From positions 340,762,583 to 340,826,582 of the forward strand of contig CM057337.1 of assembly GCA_030015575.1 (NCBI GenBank): a DNA stretch of 64,000 bases. Reading direction: 5' to 3'. This DNA comes from Agapanthus africanus (taxonomy: Eukaryota > Streptophyta > Magnoliopsida > Asparagales > Amaryllidaceae). Under the pieces are notes generated by a model that saw only the letters and a list, made by a program, of their open reading frames with translations, was not told where the DNA came from and ran no database searches. Positions 32,561 through 45,800 of the stretch are shown here, in pieces (position 1 is the stretch's first letter; every line of letters begins with the position of its first letter). Made by a program: the position numbers and the translations under genes.

Positions 32561-35246
32561 TGTAACATTTTGAAAATTTAGAAATAAATAAAATTAATTA
32601 AATTAATAATAAAATGATAAATCAAAAAGTTATTAAAAGCAAATAAGTCATTTTCATAAGTTCTATGTAAATCAAATTAAATAAAAATTTTAGTATGCAA
32701 CATAAATAAATTATAAGGGTTTTAGTGATAATTTTAGCTTCATTTTAATAAAATGAGTGTTTTATAATAAACTAAGTTGTGAGGGGTTTTTAGGTAAAGT
32801 TTAGGATTTTTGTGCAAATGTGAATTTGTTAAGGGTGTAAATGAAAAGGGAGTAGAAAACAATTTAGATCAGAATTTTATTGTAAATTAAAACAAAATAA
32901 GAAGATAATGCAAGCACAGCTCTTACTTGCATGCACACACACACCCACCGCCTCCTCCTTGCATGAAATCACTACCTCTAGCTTGATGGCACCTTCTCCT
33001 TCACTTTATCCCTTTCTTTTGTCATATATAAACCTCGTTCAGATCTGTTGGTAAAATTTTGAAAATTTAAAGAAAGGAAAAGAAAAACAAAACAAAACAT
33101 TGAAGAACAAGAGAAGTGAAGAAGAGAACTAGGCAAGGATCTCACCATCAAGCTAGGACAAGGGGCTAAATATCTTGGAGGGGTTATTCCAACAAATTAT
33201 TGTGGGTAATTTTCTTAATCACAGTAGGAGTTTAAGTTCTGTAGCTAGTTTAGTTTGAATTGAAAAGGGTTCTAAAATTTCGTATTTTAGTCCAAACTAG
33301 GCCCTGTTTGAATCTGCTATTGTTTGGAAGAAAATTAACCCAACTAAACAATACCTAATTGATGTATGTAACACCTAGAGCAAACCATAGGATCACGAAC
33401 CAGAGGGCTCGGATTTGGGCCGGCGGCCAATAAGAAAATTTCGGCGTCGCCGGTTTTGTAGGATGCTAGGTGGTTTTGGATGGTTGGGTGCATTTCAGTG
33501 TATAATTTTGGCCATTTTGGTGTTATTTAAACAAATTAATTTCACTGCAGATAGAATCTGGAAACTAATATCAGAAAAGATATCTAAACACACAAAATAC
33601 GATACAATTAAAACGCATCGCGATTTAAATTCTGTAGCGATGCAGGTTAGGGTTAAAAATCCAGTAAGGTTAAATGTTTAATAGCTTGGAATAGTCGTTT
33701 ACAATACAACTAGTACGTGGGAACGAGTGTTTTTCATTTCCGTCATATCGGAGTAGCCGTTTCCTTATATACGTTAAATTGTGATGTTAGATTCGAATAC
33801 GGGATTTTCGGAGGCAGCGAGGAAGGGGAATTTTGTAAAGATGTCGTGTTACGCCCGTAGTTTATTTAAATACATGTTTTATTTTGTTATACTAAATTGA
33901 CAATATGCATTCATAACTCACGTATATTTTGCATAGTTGCTAGTACACTTCACAAGTATCGACGAGTTATGCCACTTGCACATCTTACATGTTACACACA
34001 TCTCGTCGATATTACCATGTCACTTTTACACTTAGTAAATTTCTTGCTAAAAATGATTCATATCATATCTTAAACACCAATAACAGTAGTAGGTTGCATC
34101 ATTAACATCATGTTTAGTATTTGAGTATTTCATGTTGATATAAGAGGTAAATGTATTATTGAGAATTTCTGGTTTTGTGTTTTGAATACTATTACATAAA
34201 TCCAGTGATTTTCATGATTGATGTGTCATGTCCACCATGAGATATTTGATGATTTGGTTTTATTCCGGACCGAGTGGGGGAGATATACGGTCGCGGATTT
34301 TACGTTATCCATACTGAGTGGGGGAGATATACAGTTGGATACATGGTGGATCCGGTCGAGACTGAGGGGCAGGATAGCCGCATTTGAGGCGGGGGAGCCT
34401 AGCGAGGTTACTCGATACTGGAGATAGTGGTAAAAATACGGCGTATATCTAGATGATAACGACCGGTATTGTTGATTGCAGGATTATTCAAGGAATGATG
34501 CCTGTGAGAAATGGAAGTTTTGTGTCGATGATGGACATGGGGAAATGAATTTTTATTTGAAATAAATGATGAGATTTCAGTTTTGATTATGAGATTCGTG
34601 TTATAGATTCATGATTTCCACAGATCATCATACATTATACCTGTTCACATTTCAGTTAGTATGATCGTCATATTTAAATTATTAGCCGTTATATGTTAGT
34701 TATATTCACTGAGTTGGCAACTCACCCCCGTTGTGCCACAGTTCCTTGCATGGGTAGAGTGGATGGTTAGCAGCGGTGCAGATCTACTTTTTTCAGCTTT
34801 TCATATCTTTTGATAGGTGGGTTACATATGTAGTAACCTTCTCATTTGATATTGTGTTTTGTATCTAGAAAATCTCCATCAGATCTGTATTTTGACTTAG
34901 AATGAGTAATGGTTATACGTATATTAACAGTTGAGATCGTTTAGTTCTATAAATTGTGGTTTCTTTTCTTTATGTCTGGGATTATTATTGATGTCCTATA
35001 TTCTGAGATTTTAATTTTCGCTGTTGTTATTGTTGATCCCAACTAGGATGCAACCAAACATAAAACTTTATACTTGTTTAATATTTTAACTTCATAACAT
35101 GTGATTTTTACTTAAAACTAAATTTTTATATAAAGAATTCCGCAAAAAGGATTTTGATCTTGGTTTTCGACTTACTTGGACTGTGTGCATATCTTTAGAT
35201 ATGATACAATCTAAGTGCCGGTCACATCCAAACTTGGGTTGTGACA
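32561..35246 (+). mobile_element. Solo LTR A2 (2686 bp) inside D integrase
   Basis: Plus-strand LTR, TGTAACATTTTG...TTGGGTTGTGACA, flanked by AAAAA on both sides (32556-32560, 35247-35251), with no PBS after it and no coding region attached. It is related to the LTR of element A (reverse of 2818-5365), sharing the TATA region, the 30-bp block and the 3' end, with extra sequence at its start. The A-rich TSD is low in information, but integrase pieces of D lie on both sides. Confidence 0.85.
34711..34740 (+). promoter_or_regulatory. Conserved 30-bp LTR block (copy in A2)
   Basis: GAGTTGGCAACTCACCCCCG then TTGTGCCACA, the reverse complement of the A block with no change. Confidence 0.6.
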
Positions 35247-35251
35247 AAAAA

Positions 35252-35700
35252 TCCTACTACGCAGTGTCAAAAAAACAGACTGGTGATCGACACGACCTAA
35301 CCCCTAAACCTAAAGGTTGCCAATTGGAATGTCTCCTGATAACAGCTATCGAAGGAGAACCCTAACAATGGCGAGTGACGATCCCCAACTGCCGACAATA
35401 ATTAATACGTACGCACAAACTTAACAAAGAACAACTGAGCAAACTGAGTATAACCGGACGACAAGCATCCGAATGGAGTCATACCCTGACTAAACCTGGG
35501 TAGACGCCATAACGAAATTCGTGGAGATTTGCTCCCACTCCCACTTCGGAACGGTTAAAAGTTGCAACTCTCCAGCCGGTCTCAGATGCTCAACCAAAAC
35601 ACACAACAAGACAGACATCTTGAAATGAAATCCGAAACTTCTCTTTATATCCCTGCCCACCCATAACTATCTCACAAGTCACGTCAAATGTTGGTGGAAC
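35252..35700 (-). pseudogene. Integrase N-terminal part of D
   Basis: Minus strand at about 35500-35590 reads VEHLRPAGELQLLTVPKWEW then EQISTNFV, the segment linking the zinc-binding domain to the catalytic core of gypsy integrase; a CLVVC pair just upstream is what remains of the HHCC motif in a shifted frame. The catalytic core is not recognisable between here and A2, so much of the D,D-35-E domain appears deleted. Confidence 0.7.
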
Positions 35701-35949
35701 TTGAATGAGTACAAAGAGTTGACTGATGTGCTTGCTCTAGGATTTCACGTCTCTACCCAATAGTATCAGGTACACAAACACGTCTCTAAACTTAGCAAAA
35801 CCTTGTCACAATCAAGGACTCCGAATCATTACCCAGCCGAATAAGCTCAAGTATCTCTGACGAACGAGCATCGGCGGCCAGTGCCTCGCGAAAGCGATTA
35901 AGGACAAGTGGTCGGGCGCGGACATGAGCAAGCTGTCCCCTAAGTAGAG

Positions 35950-36919
35950 GAGAATTTAAGCTGTACTCAACGATCGCACAAGAACTGTAAATCTGTAGAA
36001 GACTGTCTCAACAATCAACACCCACTGCAGGAAGATGTATATTAAGCTCTGGTGGTCCGTGAAAATCTGACACGACTCTCGAACAAGTAGTGTCTCCAAA
36101 TCTCCAACGCAAGACCACCGTGGCCATCTCCAGATCATGAGTGGGATATCCTTCTCGTACTTCTTCCAAATGAAGGGAAGCAAAAGCGATAACTCCATAG
36201 TGTCACCTCAGTACACACTCGAGCCCCACTCGTGAAACATCACAGTTAACAACAAGGTCGCCCGAACCAGGAAGCAAGAAAGAACTGATGAAGTTGTTAA
36301 CCGAATCTTCAACTACCGAAAACTTCGCACACATGCCTCAGTCCAAAGAAAAGAAACCTCCATTCCGATCAATTTAGTCAACGGTGCAGCACTACTCTAG
36401 CAATCCTGCACGAAACGGCAGTAAAAACCTGCTAAGTCTAAAAATCTGTGGACCTCCATCCGTACACAAGTCCGGGCATAAGCTGTACGGCCTCGATCTT
36501 TCTCGGAACCATATGAAAACCGTCTCCCTTAACTATAAGACCTAGGAGTCAACACAAACAAGCCTGAAGGAACACTCTGAGAATCTAGCAAAAAGCTGGT
36601 GATCTCCCAGTATCTACAAAACAAATTGTCAAATGCTGCTCCTGTTCCTCAAGACTTATTAAATAGACCAGAATGTCGTCAATAACACAACAATAACTGG
36701 TCGAGGAACGGCCTGAAGAAATCCGGTTCATCATATCTACGAATGCTGCTAGGGCATTGGTGAGTCCAACGACACCACCAAAACATACAAAGCCCGTAAC
36801 ACGCACAAGGCAGTCTTCAGAATGTCATCACTCCGAACCCGCAACAATGATGACCTGATCCCATACAAACTTAGAAAATGTCTCGTACTCTGGAGTTGAT
36901 CGAAGAAATCGTCAATGCG
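35950..36919 (-). pseudogene. RNase H and RT palm of D
   Basis: RNase H pieces: a degenerate LLPGSGDLVVNCDVSRVGLE near 36240 and FTDHQSLIYIF near 36050, retaining the Asp that element A lost. RT palm: GLTNALAAFVDMMNRI and the catalytic IDD in VIDDILVY near 36680. The last codons before B2 read as the LPRIDDFFDQL segment (36870-36919), which continues on the other side of B2. Stops and frameshifts are frequent. Confidence 0.82.
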
Positions 36920-36924
36920 AGGTA

Positions 36925-39116
36925 TGTAGGGTTCCTAGGCACACTAGTGAGGTCTCACAATAGATCAAACATGCCCAATTCAAAAATTTTCATGTGCCTA
37001 CAAACCCTAATACGGATCGTTAACTAGATGATAAGGCGATGCAAGCAAGTAAACGACTTTATTGCTGAAGGAAAGTGACTACAACCTTTGTAGATCCGGT
37101 CCTCCACTTCCTTGGCTCCGTGATGACGTCCCTCCACTGTACCAATCGGAATCCGGACTCTGGCGAAGGTTTCGTCGGAGAAATGATCGGGCTAGGTCGT
37201 CGACTTCGATGCCGAAGATGATCTACGTCGAGGCAACTCAAGATCAAGCTCCAACTTCACCAAGCCATGAAACTTGTGAAGAAAACACCCTATACTACTT
37301 GGCAAGTGGTAGAGGATGAAGAAATAGGAAGTGGGTTCACTTTAGAATTGGATTTCTCACTCTTTTTCTTATTTCACCATTTGAAGCTAGCAAGCTTTTT
37401 GAAGCTTGATGAAGATGATGAAGATGAAAGAATATGATAAGTATTATTGAAAATAGAAAATAAAGTGATTCTTATCATATAGCAACCATGGTTAAGTGTA
37501 GAGAATAAACTAGGGTTAGGTGAATGGTTAGGTTTAGGAGATGAAGACAAAATGGTCAAAGCTTCTTGAAGCTTCAAAAAAAAGAACAAAAGAAGCAACC
37601 ATTTCATTTTCTTTCCAAATAAAGAATAAATAAATAAATAGTTAATAAAATCAAAACCCTAACCATTACATAACCATGGTTTAATCATACACACCCAAGT
37701 TTGCATGTACCATCAAACATGATACAAACTAGTGCACAATACTATATCATATATACAATGTGCACTTCAAGTGAGAAAATCCATCTAAAGTGAACAAATA
37801 CTAGTTAATGCAAAGTAATATATCTAATATATAATTATACATTAAATCATTAAATCAACACTTGATTTAACGATCCGGTCATATCGCATATGACCGACTA
37901 ATATCCGATGTATCAACTTATCGAATCAATCCTCGATTCGATAACTAGGTTATATCACATACAACCATTTCATACATTCATCGCGAGAATAGAATACGGT
38001 ATCACATACACGCATTATTCTCGGTCCCGCACATATCTCATATGCGCTCGTATTTTGTTTCGCTTGAGCCAGGAAACCTCTGTGTAGGACTCTAAAGACT
38101 CGTCAATACGCCGACAGCAGGTGATGATCATATCAAACACCCACAAGCCGCAAGCGGTCTGCTAAACGTAACGGCCACCCGGGTATTGAGCGATCAGAAG
38201 ATCGACGAGCAAGCCTGCTCATACTCCTGTGAATCCAACCAGTAACACTTACCGTACAGTCCGGTCTGTTCGTCTGATATGTCGCATGTCTTGCCTAGGG
38301 GTGGTAAACGTCAGACCCCAATAGCTCGATAAGTCATGCCGATGTGAGGTCCATAACATTCGTGAAACTACTGATAACTCTTACCAGTATATCACTGCAA
38401 TCCTGGCCAGGGATTTCCAGTTATGGCCAGTCGTGCATAGCGCAACATCAACCCCCAATACCGGGAGAGGCGAATCCCCTCCTATCGCTCATTGCCTCCA
38501 TGTGAATCGGGACTGTACCCAAAAACCACCTATTTGCATGACTCAGTAGAGCCATGGTAGGGTGGAAATCAAAGCACAGTGGGAGACACACAAGACTCTA
38601 TGACGATCTCGGGTCAACAGACTAAGCTGTACCAGTGTCACCAGAGAACTGCCATCTGACGTGAGGTATAATACCATCTGGGAGTTCTCGGCGAGTCCGT
38701 TCAGTGTACCCAGTCTCCACTGAGCATCCGCATACCATCTCTGATGTCAAACACCAATGGATATGGGATCATCCATCGCACAACACATGGGTCGAGAAGA
38801 TATGCGCTAGTCTACTCTAGAATATCGATGCCCCGTCTCGATATTCCCACGACTAGGAACATTGAAGGATGTACTCATAGACTACCCAGGCCCCACTAGT
38901 ATGATCTGCATCATAGTCCTGGAAGTCAAGTACACATCCTAAGGGCTTTATCAACATGTAACAGCGAGACTAAAAGTATACATGTTAAGATAAAGAGCAA
39001 CCGGATAGCGTACTATCATGTCGAGCAAGAAAGTCATACCTATATATGTCCCAGCATCCACTACAATATACATCAAATGTACAGTAATGGCCTCTAGGGC
39101 ATACATATAACTAACA
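36925..39116 (-). mobile_element. Solo LTR B2 (2192 bp) inside D RT
   Basis: TGTAGGGTTCC...ACTAACA on the plus strand, flanked by perfect TSD AGGTA (36920-36924, 39117-39121). Taking it out restores a continuous RT segment on the minus strand, with RYP encoded on one side and LPRIDD on the other. It aligns with B1 throughout. No PBS, tract or coding sequence attached. Confidence 0.95.
37850..38047 (-). promoter_or_regulatory. Hairpin cluster in LTR B2
   Basis: TTAAATCAA-CAC-TTGATTTAA (37850-37870), GGTCATAT-CGC-ATATGACC (37877-37895), TTATCGAATC/GATTCGATAA (10-bp arms, 37918-37944) and GCACATAT/ATATGCGC (38029-38047). Relative to B1 the second hairpin has T-A changed to C-G in both arms, and the third has gained pairs. 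Confidence 0.7.
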
Positions 39117-39121
39117 AGGTA

Positions 39122-39660
39122 AAGGATACCTAACCGCACCGTAAGCCAGTTCAATTAATGATCCATCAATATACAACCTCAATCTGTCGTCTTTCTCCTT
39201 GACGAACAGAAATAGGATCTTATAAAAGCGAAACACTCAGACGCACAAGCCCCCCAACAACCAACTCTGCAGCTGATCCTTAAGCTCCCTAAGCTTCGCC
39301 GGCTCATCTGGAACAATGTCGGAAAACTCTCGCACGATAGAAACCCATTCCAACAAACCAACTGTGGCTCCGGTATCATGAATGAATGCCAAGAATCCAC
39401 GACATCTCCTCAAAAGCCGACTAGCAAAAAGGATGAATTCAAGCTGTGAGAGTCGGCACAACTATCCACCTGCACAACAAGAACTGACTCGCCGGGGAAA
39501 ACAAAACCTGACTGTTTCCTCACGGTAGTCCACAGACACCTAGCACATAGCTAACCAGTCCGTGCCCAGGAGAACATCAAATTCAACATCTCTAGAAGGA
39601 TCAAGTGACGGATGAATCTCCTAACAGGTTGGCACACGACTGAAATACGTGTCGCGCAAC
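39122..39660 (-). pseudogene. RT N-terminus and protease of D
   Basis: Minus strand near 39150-39220 carries degenerate RT fingers. Near 39470-39570 a CLWTTVRKQSGFVFPGESVL segment matches the end of the element A protease. No Asp-Ser/Thr-Gly active site is visible. Confidence 0.65.
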
Positions 39661-39789
39661 AAAAGAATCGCTGATAGAAAATTAACACAACAAACGGCTG
39701 ATCTACCTAACACGACTCTCGTCCCAACCACGGCACAAGTGTGTAAAACAAACAAATACATCAAAAGAACATACGAATTAAGGATACCT

Positions 39790-40490
39790 GAAAACTCTGC
39801 ATTGGACGCCCTCGCGTCCCGATGAGTAGAAGCAAACTCTCGTGTCTGCCCTCTACCCGCAACTGGATGAACTCCTCCTCTGCTAGACTGAACCCTCTGA
39901 GAGAACCTTCCGCGTCCATGACCTCTCTGCGGTATAGCTGCCCCGCGACTACGTGGCTTAGTATAACCTCGAACCCGATGATCCAAACTCCCGCACCGAT
40001 AACATCCAGAAGAAAGCTGCTGACCATCCTGGGGATAAGAGCTAGACGACTGTCCTCGTCCCAAGCCTCTGCTACTCCTGTGATGGTCGCGAAATCTGTC
40101 TCGACAACTAAGCCTCTGTCTCTGGGATGGTACACCGGTACGAGTCCTCCTCTGTTCCGGAACTCTCAAAGTCTCTGGAAGACGTGTCTCGTAAACTGGG
40201 GCTGCATCCACTGGTGCTATGTAGGTGACAGACTGCTGCATGCTGATCGCAAGGAAAAACTGAGTAACAGGGGTGACAACCTGCTGTCGCTGCGCTCGAA
40301 CGGTCTCAACCAATGAGCCCATCGTCTGGCGCAAGTCTTGCATCTCTGCCACAAGCCTAGCGAGCTGATCTGTCGAAGGCGGATCCGTCTGCACCTGTGC
40401 AACTAGCGTGCCATCCTGGTCAGTGCTCGTCTCACCCGAACCAACTCTGACCTCAGCCCTCGCTGCATCACTCTGAGTCCCCATAGTCAT
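39790..40490 (-). pseudogene. gag of D, core missing and zinc knuckle broken
   Basis: Frame from ATG 40490 (MTMGTQSDAARAEVRVG) runs open past 39790 into the protease. A heptad-like segment near residue 40 (LARLVAEMQDLRQTMGSL) matches element A, then the frame goes to an Arg/Gly/Ser-rich linker with the knuckle CYRCGSLDHRVRGY, whose last Cys is now Tyr. The central capsid region is absent, as in A. The open frame despite the lost knuckle suggests partial constraint or chance. Confidence 0.78.
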
Positions 40491-40716
40491 CGGCGGAAAG
40501 GCTATAAATGGAAATAAGATTTGATAAGAACACGAAAATCGAATCACAAAGATATGAATCATCAAGGAAGGAATTTCAAGCAATGTACTTAGGTCAGTTT
40601 AGGCGAAGTACCGCATCATGAGTATGCTGCAGACATACACATACTACATTACTCTGCTTAAGCTACCTACTCCATCATACCAAGGTCATCCTACACTCCG
40701 AAAGGTAAAACCTAGC

Positions 40717-40728
40717 GCTCTGATACCA
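40717..40728 (-). other. PBS of D (initiator tRNA-Met)
   Basis: Minus strand TGGTATCAGAGC, four bases from the LTR; canonical. Confidence 0.93.
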
Positions 40729-41336
40729 ACTTTGTCACGACCCGAAATTGGCACGTGACGGCCCTAAAACTACGCAACGCCTACAGACGTAACGCAGTAA
40801 AAGAAAGCCAAAACCCATAAATCTAAACCATTAAAAAGACAAGAAAAGATAATAGAAGTTTTTTAAAACATTTGAAATCACAGCCCAAATTCTTTAAAAG
40901 TCCAACTTTTCTTTCTTTAAAATTTTGGCAGCACCTCCTTTGTAAAAACTAGCCCTAAAAATGGGTACAAAATAAATATAAATGAAGCATCCCCAAACGG
41001 GAGCAAATACATGCCCAAAGGCGGAAAACAACCACCACAACAAAATATACGACGCCGTAGCGAAGAAATAAAAGACGATAGAAAGAAAGCTGTATAAAAG
41101 ACAAACAAGTCACAAATAATATACAATATCGTCTCACCAAGTCTCTAAGTCAATAAAATAATAGTAGATGGAGAGTACACGGATACAACGAATATACAAT
41201 ACAACAATACGGATAACCACAAAACCCACCTAAGCAAAACTGCACAATATGAGCTGAAGCGGTATCCGTAGCAAAAGATGATCAGATAGGTGAATAGCCA
41301 GACTCGACTACTCTGGGGAACACCCTGCAAAACAAC

Positions 41337-41366
41337 TGTGTCACAAAGGGGGTGAGTTGCCAACTC
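41337..41366 (-). promoter_or_regulatory. Conserved 30-bp LTR block (copy in D 5' LTR)
   Basis: TGTGTCACAAAGGGGGTGAG then TTGCCAACTC; three changes from the A copy, palindrome intact. Confidence 0.6.
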
Positions 41367-42875
41367 GTGAATAATAAATAACATATGCAGGTAATCGCAA
41401 GTATGCACGTACAACGTGATTCTAACATATGTAATTAATAGCAATAACAGGTCATATGAATGCAATAATCACGAAAAGTACACTAGCAGGTGCAATGAAT
41501 ACATGAAGCAATAATATGACAATCAATATGAAATAATCATGCAATAACGATATGAAAATGTATATATATGCAATAATCATGAAAGGTACACTAACAGGTA
41601 CAACTACACATGAAGCAGTGCATATAAATAATAAATGTGAGGTATGGAATAAAATATGTCATTTCCACGGAATCCTGACATCGTGGTAGGATCACAATCC
41701 ATCAAGACAATCAAAATCCTAATTCCTCAAATCAGCCCCCAAATTGGCTCTCATATCATATAAGTCTTACATCTCCTTAATGTACAATATCGAATAAATC
41801 TCCTATATCCCGAATGTACAAAATCAAGTGAATCTCATATATCCTTTATCAAATCTTAAGTAAATATCATATGTCCTAAATCCAATATCTATTGAATCTC
41901 TTATAACCTAGGTATATTTGTGTGAATAAATATGATAAGTTATATATATTAATGTCAATACAAATATATTAGCGTCCCATTCCACTAATATTGGTGTAAG
42001 AGCATATATAACAGCGTCCTAACCCACTGTTATATATACAAGAAGTAAATAGAAATATCATGAAACCAATGTGCCAAGCATCGATACAGAAATACTGATC
42101 TATCAGGTGCTGTCACCAAGACTGGCACCCTGATAGGTACGTATCATACGCTATCTCGAAAGCACGAGTTCCTAGCTCTGACTTTCGCCTTTCGACGTAT
42201 CCATACGCACATGACTCCCATCGGTATCCCCATGATAACCGCCGAGTCATAGGTAATGTCACCGGAAGGTATGGTTCCCCTGTCGGGCTCATCAGCGTGG
42301 TACATCGACATCCCTTTCTTGCCCCGGGGTACCTCCGGGCCCCACCATGTACCCTCATACGGCCTTGACTCCTCCTCGTAGGGGTATATATATCAGAACC
42401 GATAAAACTCATGGTGGATGCTGAAATATCATATCAAGGGAAGCCGGGTTTTTCAAATAATGCATAATATCATGAACTCCCACGGTCCCCAAATCCAGAA
42501 AACATCATGAAAAATCCATATAACAATACGAAAATCCAAGAATATGATATATGCAACATAAACTGAAATGCAAGCATATAAAGGAAAAGCCGCTAATTAA
42601 CTACAACAAGTTAATATAAAATATCATGCGGTTCCTATTTTATCCAATTCTAAATAATATCAAGTAAAGGTAAACATGTAGCTATAACTGTCGTATGTGT
42701 AAACACAAAGGTATAGCAAGGTATATTTATCTACCTATAAGTAATGATGTAGTATACCCCCTAGGTATAAGTGAAATATGTGCAAGGTATACCTATAGCT
42801 ATGCCGTAAAGTGTGTATGTACCTATCACTAATGGTACAATACTCTATAAGTATACCAGTATCTAGCATATAAGT

Positions 42876-45800
42876 TGTAACGTTTTGAAAATCGTTTCGG
42901 TGAAATTTCGGAAAATCGGTAAAATAAGGAGGTTTTCCGTAAAAAGTCAAAATATAAATATCTTTAATATAAAATTAAATATACATATTTTATCTATGTA
43001 ATTGCTAGTATTTGGTGTTTATTGAGCCACTGGTAAAATTTCTAATTTTCTGAAATTTTTTCCGAAATTAATTATTTTAATATTATTTTAAGCCGTCACT
43101 AATACATTTAATTAGGGAAAATTACAAATTGGAATGAGTTGAAACAAATTTTGTACATCATAACATATTAAACAAAAGTTTAACATGTTGTTTTTGAAAT
43201 GAAATGAAGCTGTCAAACGGTTTTAGAAAATATCGAGGAAAAAGGCTTAAATAGTGAAATTAATGTAAATAGATATTGGGGTATATTATTTATCATTTTT
43301 CCCTCACCCACACTCACCCACACCCTCTCTCCTCTTCCCAAATCAGCAGCCCAAGTTTCCGCTTCCTCATTTCCCCACTTGTTTTGCCCAAAAGAAATGA
43401 AAAGAAAACAAATGAAAGAAAGAAAGAAGTTAAAAGTGTTATGGGCTTTGACTTGTTGTTGACTTGGTATCATTTCCCCACCTCACTCTCTCTCCTCCCT
43501 CACCCACTTCTGGCCGAAACCCCCTCCCCAGAAAACAACAGCCCCCTCCTTCTTCTCCTCTCATTTCTCATCAAAAATTCATCACAAAATGCCCAAAAAT
43601 CAACGCAAAAATCCCACAAAATAAAAATCCAACTCCTACCCATTTTTCCTTTACCCATATTGCATGGATCTTGGTGCAAAGATTTCAATTTGGAGGTCAG
43701 GTTCTATGTTTAATCCATGGTTCTTGAGGTATAATAAATCTTGGCTTTTTTTGTTAAATTGTTTGTTATTTCTTCAAATTAAGTTAATGAGTTGTTTAAA
43801 TTAGATTTTAAATTGCAAGTTCAAGTTCAAGGTTAGGTTTTGTGAAAATTTAGTTAGGGTTTTGGGTATGAGATTATTGTTTTATGATGTATTTAACTAG
43901 TTAATGATATGCAAAACAAATCTAATTGCTAAAATTCCTAATTGTAACATTTGCAATGTCCAAAATAAGCTTTTATGCAAACTAGGTTTATTGTCAAATA
44001 TTTATATATGTGAGATAAAATTGTAGTGATGTTTTTTATCAATTATTTATGGTTTTAATGGGTAGATTAACTTGTAATTGAATGAAAAATCTAATTTGGT
44101 CACTAGTTGCTAATTTGTTAGTTTAAAATTGTGATAATTATGCTAAAGTGCTAACTAGTTTTAGAAATTGAATTAAATTGTGGGATTAAAATTTAAGTAA
44201 TGGTTTCTATGGCATAATTAAGTTATTAAGTTATCATCTTGGTCACTAGAATTTTTAAAACATCAAGTTTTGTACAAAAACGGTAAACCTTACTTGCTAG
44301 GTTTTCGGAAAAATAGCTTTTAAAGTGTGTTTGGGGTTTTTGTGAATTTTAACCTATTTCATATTATAATTAGTGTTTGTGAATGTGCAAATGAGTGTGT
44401 TTGGGTTTTTCTCGATGTTTTGACATTTGTACATCGACATCGAGAGTTGGTTTGGCTATTCTTGCATACGTAGACGATAGGTTTTGACCTATGCGTGATA
44501 CGCGTGCCGAATTGGTTTTCGAATACCGTTTCGATTTCGGATTTGGTTTTTATGCGTTACGATACGTGGTGACATGTAGATACCCCAGGTGAACTTCAAG
44601 ACGACAAGCAAGCGCGTGGCGACTTTGGCATCGGCAAGCGAAGATCTATGAGTAGATTTTATTTACGGGGGAAGTCGGGTGGATGGCGTATAGCACCTCC
44701 GCAGTCCGTAGTATAGTTGATGATATATATGTTATAGGTGTTTTATGATACGAGGACGATTATCAAGATACGATTTGTGTTCATGGTGTAGTGTAGGGTA
44801 ATTAGAAGTAAACTAGCATAGCTTCTTAGTCGCGAACCCTAAAATAAGTTCACACCCACCCGCACACCCGCATTTGCATACATCTATTTTACATATACGT
44901 ATATGGGGATATGTATGTATACACGTACACGCGCGCACACACATGGGTATGGGACTATATATATATATATACGTATATATATACACGGATTATGAGGATA
45001 GTACTTGGGATTGGAGATGAGTCGATGAGATTGGGCTTGAGGCCGTGAGATGGTGATGTGACAGGGTTCGTATTTGAGATACAATATGATGTTTCAGCGG
45101 GTCCTTTAGACATGGTGTTTGCATACACACGCATGCATTTACATAGATGGTATCAGTATTGTACTAGACGTAGATCAGTACCCGGATCATGATATCTGAT
45201 AAAGAGGATACCAGCTGAATAATGTGATGAATGTGATATTTGACCCGTACCCAGATTTGGGATACCGTACGACAGATTTACGTACGAGCTATATATTGAT
45301 GATAGATCCGCACTCTTGACTCGAGGATATCATATTATATTAGGGTATCGTATGAGATACTAATGAGGCGGGATCACCGATTATATATATATATATGTAT
45401 CGACTCAGATGTTAGGCGGTTTCCTTACCTTTTGATCAGCCTTTTAGTTAGTACTGTAGTATATTAGTAAATGTTAGATTAGACTCGAGTTATACCTATT
45501 TCAAAACTAACGAATTATGAGGATTTTAAAGACATACCAGGGATACTACGGGTATTTCAAAAGACATATCTTTTCTTAAAAACACCGTAGCCCTTATTTT
45601 CATAACACCACGATTCGTGTTATTTCAAATGGCATCACTGTATGACTCATATTTATATAAATGCAGATTAGTTATCATTGTGTTTAGCATTCGGCTTCTG
45701 CATATTATTACTGTTCGCATCGCATTTGCATGTTTACATTGTTCTTCTATATGCCATTATTGAGATCATGCTGTTAGGACACCAACACCATTACCGATGA

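Noticed and set aside
39822..40316. 164-codon plus-strand frame opposite D gag
   Set aside because: Shadow of the gag frame on the other strand; no independent support.
43276..43713. 145-codon Pro/Ser-rich frame in F LTR
   Set aside because: CT-rich LTR sequence; broken in the 3' LTR copy.
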